A program made the translations under genes and the position numbers. Below the pieces are notes generated by a model. That model was not told the origin of the DNA. It was given only the letters and a program-made list of their open reading frames with translations, and did no database searches. This document shows, one piece after another, positions 13,360 to 23,882 of a stretch of 64,000 nt of DNA; position 1 is the stretch's first letter; each line of letters starts with the position of its first letter. Source of the stretch: Schistosoma haematobium (Eukaryota > Platyhelminthes > Trematoda > Strigeidida > Schistosomatidae); assembly GCF_000699445.3 (NCBI RefSeq), contig NC_067198.1, forward strand, positions 31,499,536 through 31,563,535, given 5' to 3'.

Positions 13360-13530
13360 AATGTGTGTCCTATCCACTTCCAGCGCTTCTCCCTGATTTC
13401 TTCCTCCGCTAGGATCTGGTTTGTTCTCTACCACAATAGCTTGTTACTGATAGTGTCTGGTCATCGGATCCAAAGTATTTTGCGTAGACAGCTGTTAATA
13501 AACACTTGTATTTTCTGTATTAGCAAACGT
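13360..13530 (-). mobile_element. RTE (SR2-like) fragment, RT C-terminal part
   Basis: The plus strand reads like the reverse complement of the RTE C-terminal coding region also present at 24110-24260: CCTATCCACTTCCAGCG, then GGTTTGTTCTCTACC, then CGTAGACAGCTGTTAATAAA. No intact frame remains. It is a decayed 5'- and 3'-truncated piece at the outer edge of the left arm. Confidence 0.75.
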
Positions 13531-13974
13531 ATAATGGAAGAGTCATAGGATTATTATTACCTTGATTTTCCCATTGTCATGTAGAAGTTAATCAAGAGTA
13601 AATGCTTAATTTAATCATCACGCGTACATTGATCCGAAAACTACCCTTGGATGTTCAAAATTTATATCGACATTATGACCATTTCTATGGCAATGATTTA
13701 AATTCAATATCCCGAATAAACCATACTGGCGTAGATATATTTGAAGATATTAATTTGAAGCTATATATTTCAAAGATTTCTTTATTGACTCATTACATTT
13801 TGATTGTGATAAATTCAAGTGATTAGTTCTGTTTTTTAAAAACACATATTTTTTTCCTAATTTACGATCTATTATCAGTTGTTATGACCAGCCTTAAATT
13901 CAATGGAGCTCAGGAGATTTCCTAATAAAAACCTTTGTAATAGAAGGAATCTATCATTGATTATTATTGTTATA

Positions 13975-14395
13975 TTTTGCAGCCTGAGCGCCCTGTTAAT
14001 GTATAAGGTAACGATACCGCCAATTAGAGAGCAGTGACTAGTCGATCGGACCAATGACGCATAAAACACGTGCGAGCAGTCTAGAGTCCCGATTGGTCCT
14101 GCTTTCCGCCTAGCCCAGCCAGTTAAGTCCAGAAGACCAATCTCAGCCTCTGCAATATGAATCATTTATTTCAAACATACGGGGTTTATACAGCAACCAG
14201 ACAGACCACATCGTACCAACAAAATAGGAAACAACATGTGTACGAGATTTAGCCAAATGTGGATGTGAATGGGGAAGGTAGTAATTAATAGACAGGGCAT
14301 AATTCAAGAATGGTGAATCGTATAATAATAGTTCATAGGTCAAAATAAGGCTCATAAATATAGGGACACGAATATGAATAGCTTGGTTATTCAAC
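13975..14395. repeat. Dispersed repeat of unknown class, copy 1
   Basis: About 400 bp related to 34725-35150 in the same orientation. Shared blocks include TCATTTATTTCAAACATAC, GACCACATC, AAATAGGAAA and CGTATAATAATAG. The element is GC-richer than its surroundings in its first half. It has no coding content, so it could be a solo LTR or a MITE-like unit. Confidence 0.55.
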
Positions 14396-14399
14396 AATT

Positions 14400-15065
14400 A
14401 TACGATAAATTATACCATAAATGGATACCAAAAGTTACCATTCATTATGCTTATTGGAACATAACAATCATAAATGTATTGATCATTACAATGATATATA
14501 TCATGACAATCTTTGTAAAATACTACTTCTTAGGGTACAACTACTGGATTACATCAATTGCATTCAAATTCTAAGGTTAATTATTATTCACATTTTAGCT
14601 GTGTAAAGTATACAATTTCACTCTTCTACTGTGATTTTAATTTTTTCGCATTTTCAAAACTAATGACATGATTCTGCTATTGATCATTAAGAAATATCTT
14701 TAGTCATGCATATTTATCACATTAGTCTTTCAGAATGCACGAAAACTAATTCTTATCTTACTTATTTTATTATATCTAAATGAATATTTATCTTATTTAG
14801 ATCTGATGATATTTTCTGTGACTTTTCCTGACTAATATGAAATACTTCAAAAAATGCCATTTGTATAATGAGATTGAAATAATGATGTAATTTGTTTTGT
14901 CTGATTAGGGTCAATCTCATGATTGAAAATAAATTTATATTTTAATTAGACTAAATCATTTTGTTTCATATTATTCTAGGTTAAGAAATGAGCACTCATG
15001 AGAAAGCTGAAATTTTCGGCGAAATAAAATAAGCTAACGTGAGAACTTTGAGAATAGTTTCATCA
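14400..15065. other. AT-rich non-coding stretch
   Basis: No gene, RNA or recognisable repeat seen. Very AT-rich, with short chance ORFs only. Confidence 0.5.
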
Positions 15066-15074
15066 AGAACCTAT

Positions 15075-15360
15075 TGTAATTCGTGAATATTTGTGGAGGT
15101 TGTCGAGGTTTTGATTGAGGTCATGAATCGATCAATGTTAGACCACCATTTGAAACTTGAGAGTATTGGACGAATTGTTCTTCCTTATATAGGTCTCTTC
15201 AGCAGTGCACATCCACGATCCCGGACGCGGGATTCGAACCTAGGACTCTGGGTCTCGCGCATGAACGCCTAATCACTAGACCACTTAGCCGGTATCCAAC
15301 ACTATTCATGTCTAACTCCAACCAATTAGTGAACTTTTGAAAGTCAGGAAGCTACTGACA
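15075..15360 (-). repeat. tRNA-headed SINE, decayed hammerhead
   Basis: On the minus strand it reads AAGTGGTCTAGTGATTAGGC (A-box-like) and GGTTCGAATCCC (B box), followed by GTGCACTGCTGAAGAG. The hammerhead core is changed (CTGAAGA kept, GAAAC lost). It ends in the shared 3' body (GGTGGTCTAACATTG). Probably non-cleaving. Confidence 0.8.
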
Positions 15361-16138
15361 CTGAATTCACCAAAGTCTAGACCACTTCAATAACTGCACA
15401 GATTTCCATGTTTTCATTGTGAGAGTGAAGGATAATGAGTTTAATCGCTCACTAGGTAGCTGGTGTTCATTTCTGAGGAATGCGAAGCTACGATAAAAAT
15501 ATGCTTAAAATAAACATCGTTTCTTATCAAATAATTTTTAGAGCGTTTCTATTCAAGAAGCGATGAAATAGAATGAATATATATCACACCACCAATCTTC
15601 TCGATGCTTGATTAATCGTAAAGACATATAGGAGCTGTGATCAGGTCTGACAACTATCTTATGTAAATGCATGCTAGACTACTTGAAAGTAGTGTAATTT
15701 TCGTGCGTGATTTTAGAAGTGCACTTTCTAAAGATCAGTTAAATCAGTGTTCAACATCATCGTACGAAATTTCGGTGAACACGTTAATTCGAAAATGGTA
15801 AATTAGGTTGGAAATTATCAACTATTACTTGATTAGTGTGTGTATCACTGTGGCGACTGAATTATTGAGTCAATCACTCCATAGATAATCAGAATAGAAC
15901 AGTTTCATGAAAATTTCACACAATATATACCCAGTATCTTGCTAAGTGATGAAAGTCAAGTGTTTTTAACCCAGTGGCTTGTGATAAGCTTTGTGTTGCT
16001 GATATACAATTGATAAACGGGTTTTTATTCTCTCAGTCACATAAAGAACTTATCGAAGGTTTTTGATAGTGTTCTATTTTATAGAGAATTCATGTTCACA
16101 GAGTTGTAGAATAAGTGACCCTTTATGAATTTGTGAAT
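15361..16138. other. Non-coding stretch between a SINE and an RTE fragment
   Basis: No supported gene or repeat class. Sequence around 15300-15430 resembles SINE-flanking body sequence (CCAACCAATTAGTGAAC). The rest is unassigned. Confidence 0.4.
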
Positions 16139-16139
16139 A

Positions 16140-16700
16140 ACTGGCCAATAATACAATACCTGATTGAGAAACTATTGAAGAAGTGGAAAGTTTCACATAT
16201 CTGGTATCATCATCGATGAATTTGAAGGATTTGGTGTAGACGTAAATACAAGCATTGGCGAAGTAAGGACAGCAATCCTACAGTTGGAGGACATATGGAA
16301 CTGAATACAACTGTCACTGAATATCAAAGTCACAATCTTCAATACGAACGTTAATACAGTCCTACTGTACGGAGCTGAAACGTGGACAACTACTATAACT
16401 ACCATCTAAGTTGTACAGATATTTATAAACAATTGTCTTTGCAAAATACTCTAGATCCGTTGATTGGATACCATCAGTAACGACTTACTATAGGAGAGAA
16501 CAAACTGTCTTCAAACTGAAGAGGAAATTATGAAATGACACTAGAGGTCCATGGACACACATTTAGGAGATCATCAAACTGCCTCACGGGGCAAGCACTA
16601 AATTGGAATCGCAGAGGAAAAAGGAAAAGAGGCAGACCAAATAACACATTACTTCGGGAATAGCAGTTGAACATCGAAGGAATGAATAGCGGTTGTAAAT
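16140..16700 (+). mobile_element. Decayed RTE (SR2-like) fragment, C-terminal part
   Basis: Plus-strand remnant of the RT C-terminal region: GAAGTGGAAAGTTTCACATATCTGG (VESFTYL-like), CTGTACGGAGCTGAAACGTGG (LYGAETW-like) and GGCAGACCAAATAACACATT (GRPKNTL-like). Many stops and substitutions make it older than the elements at 23876-27091 and 30558-33264. No 3' tail is seen. Confidence 0.8.
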
Positions 16701-16864
16701 TAGCTACCGGTGTGACTTACCTTGTTTTCGTTAATCTGTACATTTATTAGTGTTGCCGATTCATGGAATGATTACTATTAAATAAATCGTTAGCGTTACA
16801 GCTCAATAAAATCTTCGATCATTCCTTTGTTACATTTTGAACACAACATTAACCTATTACCGGT

Positions 16865-16990
16865 TTAATTCACGAGTCAATCTAAGCTAGAACGCCATTT
16901 TAAAACCTGGAAGCACTGGATGGCTATTTCGTTCCTGTATGAAACTCCTCAGTATTGCACATCCACGATAACGCATGCGGGACTGGCTTC
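16865..16990 (-). repeat. SINE 3' part (hammerhead region), minus strand
   Basis: Contains CTAAGCTAGAACGCCATT, TGGAAGCACTGGATGG and CTCCTCAGTATTGCACATCCACGAT, the minus-strand form of the SINE hammerhead and body. The tRNA head is missing or replaced. Confidence 0.65.
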
Positions 16991-17084
16991 AAAATGAATT
17001 TTCCAGAGTTCTGTTGAGATGTCTTAAATTTTGGACCCTAATCCGTGCAATTCACGACAGGTATCTAACACAGACCAAGGATGA

Positions 17085-17310
17085 AGGGTTGGAAAGGATC
17101 ATGGGTGGATTCAGGTTAGATACTAACACTGTTGGTTACCCGCTCAGTGGTCTGGAGTTTAAGTGTTCAGGTGCGACACTGAGTCCTGAGTTCGTGTCTA
17201 ATGTGTGTGATTGTGAATGCACACTGCTGAGGAGTCCATACTAGGTTTAGACGGCTGACAAGTGCTTCCATGATTACATTGGTGTTCTAGCTCAGGAATC
17301 AACTAATACA
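17085..17310 (+). repeat. tRNA-headed SINE, plus strand, degenerate hammerhead
   Basis: Shows GGTTACCCGCTCAGTGGTCT (A-box region) and CACACTGCTGAGGAGTCC (stem I and core box 1 intact), but GAAAC is changed (GGTTTAGACGG). Followed by CAAGTGCTTCC and GGTGTTCTAGCTC. Probably non-cleaving. Confidence 0.75.
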
Positions 17311-18540
17311 ATGACCACAATCTCCACAAAACCCTATTCTGACATTAATTTATCAGCTTCTTTGTTGATGAGTTAACTAATGATTTTAGTCTGATCGATT
17401 TTGCTCTGTTACGATAATTACTGCTGTGGTGTATGCTAATTATATTGAAATAATTAGTATACAACACCAATCAGAAGTGGGTTGCTTGGCATCAGAAGCT
17501 TGGGATGATCGAATAGCGGAGAACGGGGGCGGAGAGTAATTAAAATAACAACGAAGAAACGATAAAGATTGACACAATTGATGAGGGGTTTGCAAATGAA
17601 ATATTGAATGTGTTGTTTTCAAAATTATTGAAGGGACTGTGTAATTGTGTTTTAAATGATAAACCGGTGTCTCCACCTGAGTTTTCGTTCATTATACTAC
17701 TACGAATCACAATAATAATAATAACAACATTAACAACAATAATATTTGTGATAATAATATTACTATTGTTATTCGCTGTTAGATACTGTTTAGAAGTTTT
17801 GTTAACATTTTAAAAATGAGATTTAGAAAATCGTACTTGACCTACAAAAACATTAGACAGTTAAAATTACATTGTCATTAGCAATTGTATAATATTAAGA
17901 AACCCCATCGTTTCATTAGTACCATTACACTTATAACGGTATTCGGTGAATATGTTTATTCTATTCTTCAGACACATTTCATTCACTTAAATTGTGTACA
18001 TGAACTGGATTGAAAATCGGTTGTGCTCAATGTTTAGAATGTCAGACGGTTAATTTTATTTCATCCAATTAAACTATTAAAAATGTACACTTATCTTTTA
18101 AACACAATTTTATTTTGATTTAGTAATTGAACATTGATAATTAGGGATTGATTGTAGATTGTTTGAGACTGCTACGCATTGATGTGATATGTATTGATTA
18201 TTTGAAGTTAAAATAATGATCCTGAAAGAACAATGATGAGAAAATGACATTGTGCAGTTCCGTTTTGTTCGCTGACAAGTATATGGCGTATTCATAGAAA
18301 AGTGTTACTCCTTATTTCAAAGTTACCGATATGGACTGTTTTAGGTTTAAATTTAATGTCCTATTGGTATCATTTACTCAATGAGACCTCACGATCATGG
18401 ATTTCATTTTAAATGTCATCGAGAGAGCGCACTGCCACAGGTCTCCATCTCCATCGAATATATTATCCACTGACTCCCGGAGAAAAGGATTAACCCTTGT
18501 TATATTATACGAATATGTCTCCAATATAATTTCCAACCAG
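17311..18540. other. Non-coding AT-rich DNA with short simple repeats
   Basis: No gene recognised. Contains AAT-type simple repeats near 17708-17760 and short chance ORFs. Confidence 0.5.
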
Positions 18541-18549
18541 ACTCTTCCC

Positions 18550-18700
18550 TGTAATTAGTTTAAATATCACAAGTTGTAAGCAGTTGACGAGAACCTACGA
18601 AATTAAAATGAATTCAAGCAATTCTGCTAGAATCTTTGTTCTTTCTCTTTTCAAAATGATAAAGGGAACTATGTGTATGAAATTTCCCAAAAAACGCCTC
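18550..18700 (+). repeat. Penelope-like element terminal fragment with hammerhead-like core
   Basis: Matches the outer terminal repeat of the Penelope-like element at 58140-58262: GTTGTAAGCAG, TGACGAGAACC, AATGAATTCA, TTCTGC and AAAGGGAACTATGTGTATGAAA. It keeps the box pair TTGACGA and CGAAA of a hammerhead-like motif. No coding part is attached. Confidence 0.65.
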
Positions 18701-20155
18701 CCTGGACATTAATGTTTAATGGAATGAAAACTTTCAGAAAATGACCCAAGTTTACTTTTTTAACAAAGTTTCATCAAATGGTGACAAGTAGAGTGATATT
18801 GAGAAATCAATCTTCGAATGAACTATCACCGCACCAGCTGTTGTATTCAAAAACTAGCAGTTGGTGTTCTTCACGGTAATGCATACTATTATTTGGATCA
18901 AATCGTGAATATATTGGTTACAAATTAGTATACCGGTTAACTATGTTCAACGAAACAAACGTGTAACATGTAAAGTTGATAAAATTGTCAATGACAGTAT
19001 TGTAATGCAAAAATTTAAAACATGGCAAATTTATTATGCTTCAAATTGATAAATGACTTAGTTCAAAATCAATGTGGAATCTCTTGGTTTCAAATTCACA
19101 GTTCAAATGGATGAATCCATCCTCTTCTTTACCGTGGAACTAATTAGTGAAAGTGAATATTTGATCATATATTTATATTCACAACATATCAGCCTTTAAA
19201 AATACTTGTTAAACCACTAGGTCCTGTCACAGTCGACTAAAATGCCACTCTGGTCATTATAGCACAGATTGGCTGAGTCAGATACTGACCACTTTCACAG
19301 TTAAGCTTTATGGATGAATTAGTTATCTCACGAAATTTTTACCGATATTGACACTGTTAGGTGGCTTGTTAAGCCACGTGAATTGACGAGACCTGATTAA
19401 GTTAAAATAGTATTTTACTGAGTGACAGTCATAGATTTAATGTCTTTAAACAAATGAAATACGTTATGTAGATGAGTCAGTTGTTGGATAAAAGCACGGT
19501 TATACGTCTATAAACAACACTGACAGAAATCAAAGGGATTATAAGTATGAATTTCACCTAGAGACATATGATTAATATAAATCGACCGGAGAATAAATGA
19601 ATACGTAAATGAATTATGTGATTACATATCTGTTATAAAAGTTTAAAATTGTCATCACAACATAACACAAACAATAGTAAATATTACACTTCTTGTACTA
19701 AATGACAGTAGCGAGAATATCAGGTAATTATCAAAACTCAGTGGATTAATTGGAAGCTTTCTCTCAGCCGAAAGTACATGATTAGAACCATTCACATTCC
19801 CTCGGATGCGGAGATGTTGAACTAACATGTAAGACGTGAAAATAACAACTAAACTCATTGCGATTTGATAAACAGATTAGTTTCAGTCCAAGATCACTAG
19901 ACTTTTGCTGACATAATGGACTATAATCATAAGGTTTTCTATAGGATCTAATTATTTATTCATATCAAGTAAACTGTCGTCAAATTTGTTTACGTTTAAT
20001 TAGAAAAAATAGTGTGCGTCATAAGTTCTATCTAGAGAAATATAACATGACAGAATGAAAATAGACAGGCTTATTTGATTTGTGAAAAATGTGGAGCAAA
20101 ACCTTAGTGCGCAGTTCATCATTTTGGCCGGTTCACTCAATATACTAAATAATTG
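18701..20155. other. Non-coding AT-rich DNA
   Basis: No gene, RNA or classified repeat seen. Chance ORFs only (for example 19655-19858). Confidence 0.45.
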
Positions 20156-20159
20156 CCAT

Positions 20160-20345
20160 CCAGTTATTATGAGCAGAGATGGATGGTGGTTAGGAGTGGA
20201 ATCCAGGATGCGTGTTTCCTCCGAATCGGGACTCGTCAGTTGGATGTGCCTGCATCCCGCAGTTGATGTTCATACATGGACTCGAACCTAGTACCGCTTG
20301 CTTCAAACTCCGTCGCGTTATCCACAAAGCTACTGAATCCAGATA
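20160..20345 (-). repeat. SMalpha-like SINE with hammerhead motif
   Basis: Minus strand: A-box-like GTGGATAACGCG, B box GGTTCGAGTCC, then GGGATGCAGGCACATCC, CTGACGAGTCCC and GAGGAAAC, ending CATCCTGGATTCCA. This is the layout of the schistosome SMalpha hammerhead (CTGANGA, stem II, GAAA, NUH then CTGGAT). The closing pair of stem II and part of stem III are mismatched, so activity is doubtful. Confidence 0.75.
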
Positions 20346-20509
20346 GCCACTAGTTTGTGCAAGGGGATGAATTTCTAATTCATTTTTGTATTGGTTATTA
20401 GAATCTTCCCATTGATATTTAGAAATGCGATGGGTCAGTCTCCTATTGTCATATGTACATCCTGTGAGGATTGTCTCGATATTGCTGGTTTCAATTTCCG
20501 GAGGGAACA

Positions 20510-20610
20510 TCAATTCTGGGATGCAGATAATTACAAATGATGAGTCTCAAATAGGAGGAAACACGCATCCTGGATTCCACTACTAGCCAACATTCATCTT
20601 TGCTTAGAAA
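20510..20610 (+). repeat. SMalpha-like hammerhead fragment, plus strand
   Basis: Plus strand: GGGATGCAGATAATTAC, ATGATGAGTCTCAAATAGG, AGGAAACACGCATCC and TGGATTCCACTACTAGCC. It lies opposite the copy at 20160-20345, so the two form an inverted pair about 170 bp apart. The first core base (C of CTGATGA) is changed to A. Confidence 0.7.
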
Positions 20611-22070
20611 ACGTTTGCAGTTGAAAATATGATCAATCTGTAAGTGTAGGGATTTATTCAAGGAGATCGTGTCAGCAAAACAAATTAATTCAATCGTAGA
20701 CATCAACAAATATTTAACTTATGGTATTAAACAACATTGTTTTGAAAGTTGAGAATATCAACTCGTTATCCAGTTGAAAAAATAAACTTAATAGAAATTT
20801 TATGTAAACATGAGATAAACTAATATTTACAAAGTATGCAGATATCAGGTGTTTGGTTGACATTATTTAAGTCAATAAATATTTAGTTAATCAATAAACT
20901 CTCAGTTGTTTCTAGCCTACGTACCACTGTGTTTTCTACTTTACTTGAAATATATATTTGTTATTATTTATCCATGATAGTACATTTTAGTTACTATGAC
21001 AGCAAAACTGATTAGTAAAATATTATAATGACTGAATTAGTAAGCAAATAATTTGCCAAATGGCACTAAACCAAATGTAGATCATGATATCGAAATTACT
21101 AAACTTATGCGAAATACTCAACACTGAATGATAGTGAGGTTGAATTGATAGGCATCAATAAGCTAATACAAAATCAGAAGGGGCAGTAATTGATGAAGTT
21201 AATGTATTTGAACAAATGTGACTGATAAATTATCCCAACTGAAAATTTGTAGAAAAACTGTAAATAATGCTGAAGTATAAAATACATAATCAGAGGAGTT
21301 ATAATCTTAACGTATAGAGTAATTTATAGAATAAACGTCGTTATAATCATGAATGTTGTAAGGACAAAGTTTTAAATAAGATGATAATGTTGTGTAGTGA
21401 ATGTAGCTATGTACATTTCAATGTCGTTGTAATTACATCCTCATTTGAGTATCAAAGTAATAGATGTTAAATCTCTCTCAAAGATGGTAAGAGAAACCGT
21501 AAGCAGTGGATTTCAATCCGTGTCTGATGTGAGACATATATCCACTGCAGTCATTGGATGAATGATCATTGATCGATTTCGGTTAGGCATTAACACTGTT
21601 TGGCTTCTCATTCACCTTTGTTCACAGCAATTACAGGTCACCATCATTGTTTCTTAAAACTGAATGCGGTTAAGTGATTGTATATGGGGTATGATATCCT
21701 AAAGTAAACTATTATTAATAACAGAAGTGAGTATAGGGTTGTAAAGTCACATTGCTTCATCCAATCCTCAGATTTATTCTTTTAGAATAGCTTGTTTTAG
21801 CAAATCGAAAAATCTATCTGCCTGATTATTATGCCGAGAGTGATATGGTGGGGAACAGAAATAGTCACTGTACTTAAGCTTCAAGTTTTAGGATTCAGTA
21901 ATTCATCCGTAAGAAGACTGAGAACTCAACGTCACAAGAAGTAAAATCAATAGTGTAGTGAAATGCAATTGTTGTCTGCTTGCAGAACTCATTTGATTAT
22001 TATAAGAAAGAAAGATAGAGAGAAGAAAACAAAAGCTGAGATTTACTTCTCAGATAAGAAAGAATTGGAA
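20611..22070. other. Non-coding AT-rich DNA with a SINE-body fragment
   Basis: No gene found. About 21500-21640 resembles the flanking body of the SINEs (GTGTCTGATGTGAGACATAT, GGTTAGGCATTAACACTG). The rest is unassigned. Confidence 0.45.
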
Positions 22071-22080
22071 ATAGCTAAAA

Positions 22081-23646
22081 TTGAAGATAACATGGAATAA
22101 TCAATAAGGTTACACCTCTGTTTGTTCTATTAATAATGAATATTATTTCAAACTTTCATTAGTTTTTCTGGAAATCGGGGTTATTAGAACTTGTATTAAA
22201 AGGTGTAAACTATCAATTGGACAAAAATCTAATCTCAAAACATACTCCATGTTCATACAATCTACATTGAAGATATTTTATGACCGAAACTAATTTTCGA
22301 AGAATTCCGAATACTGACGTTGAGACAAGAGATAAATTGATTGATAATATTTTTTGTTGAAAGTTTCATCAAACTCAACTATTAAATGTGAAGTTATGAA
22401 AACTCTTGAACACTACAATGCCCACCCCTATAAGAGTGTATGTATAACTTATGAAAAAGTTGGAATAACCATTGTCAATATGGGGTTATTGAGATTATCA
22501 AATGATCGATATCATGAACTGATTTAAGTTAAAAAATCACTGAGAACCTCACATGACTGAACTTTACTGGTCACAGTTTCTCACCAAAATTCTGGAATTT
22601 TTTCTCTCGAAGCTAGTAACTAGTGTGTACATGGTGATCAAGAACTAAAATTATGAAGGTGAAACGGAAATCAGTAATTTGATATGGTTAATTAACGAAT
22701 ATCAACTGTTTTAGATGTATTGGCGAATTGATTTAGATCATAACAAGGTTTTTGATCTGGTTCCTGGTGAACAACTCAGTGTATTATCTCCATATTTGCT
22801 ATAATACCCAATACCTATGCAGTGTGTTTTAAATATAATTCAAGACTGCTATCACATTATAGCTACTCTCCTACAGTCAATTTCGATTGTGGTTAGATTT
22901 TTTTGAGCCGTTTTATTAACTTATTCAGAAGACAATGTTATTCGAACAGTAACAATTCACCTATTTCTTTGTCCTATTATGACCACATGCGACAACCTAT
23001 GCACACATCTCTCTCTAACCAAAATGTTGATAGTTTAAATATCATTGGATGAGTCATTTACTTTCCCGTGTATATGTGTACTTAAATCCTATGAATAGCC
23101 TTTGCTTAGCCTCGCTTCGCCTTGATTCGATTTGATTATAAATTCCTGTCTGTATTCGCTCACACACACATTAGCATCTCTGCTTCGAATTCACTCGATG
23201 TGCTTGTAACTTTGCTATCTATGCTATCCGCTAATAAACTGTAGTCACCACTTCTTATTGCCTTCTGATTTCAAACACCTTTGGAATTTATATAATAACG
23301 CTTATCAATGTGATTGATTAAGTAAGCAAAGCCAATACAGAATTGGTGACCCCAACTTGCGAACACAAAGGAATTTTCGATGGTACAATCTGGTTTCAAA
23401 AATCCAACTCACTTGGTCTTGATTCGAATCATTATCTGGATTATAATTATAGTTGCGAATTTATTATATCATTATGTTCATTACACGAACGTTATTTCAT
23501 AAACATTATTGGATATAACAATGATGTTTTACAAACAATTGATATACTGGTGCAATTTAATAAGTCTGTTCTATGTTTTAAATTGTACCATTTGTTATTA
23601 TCATTGTTGGTATCGGTCCATTTCTCTTTTTTACATTTACATTATT
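22081..23646 (+). repeat. Gypsy LTR plus leader, copy 2 (interrupted)
   Basis: Near-identical to 226-1776, from TGAAGATAACATGG through the tRNA-Trp-like primer site at about 23343 to TTACATTTACATTAT. The 100-residue leader frame differs by one residue from copy 1. The copy stops at 23646 where a CR1-like element is inserted, and resumes at 29952. No gag or pol follows, so this is an LTR with leader only. Confidence 0.8.
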
Positions 23647-23882
23647 AATAATAATTTATATATTCCGAAATAATAATTACAGAATTCACGCCACTTTACA
23701 AGGATGATCAATTTGATATAAATGGTAACATTAGTTGTGCAGAACAAACATGTGGTAGAAGAAAGTTTTAAGTATACTAGTTCAGTAATTGTTTATGTAG
23801 TACATGTATTACAGCGATCCAATGCATCAGCCAGGAATTTTTAATATTTCTTAAATGGACAGCCTGTTGATTTATTACTTAC

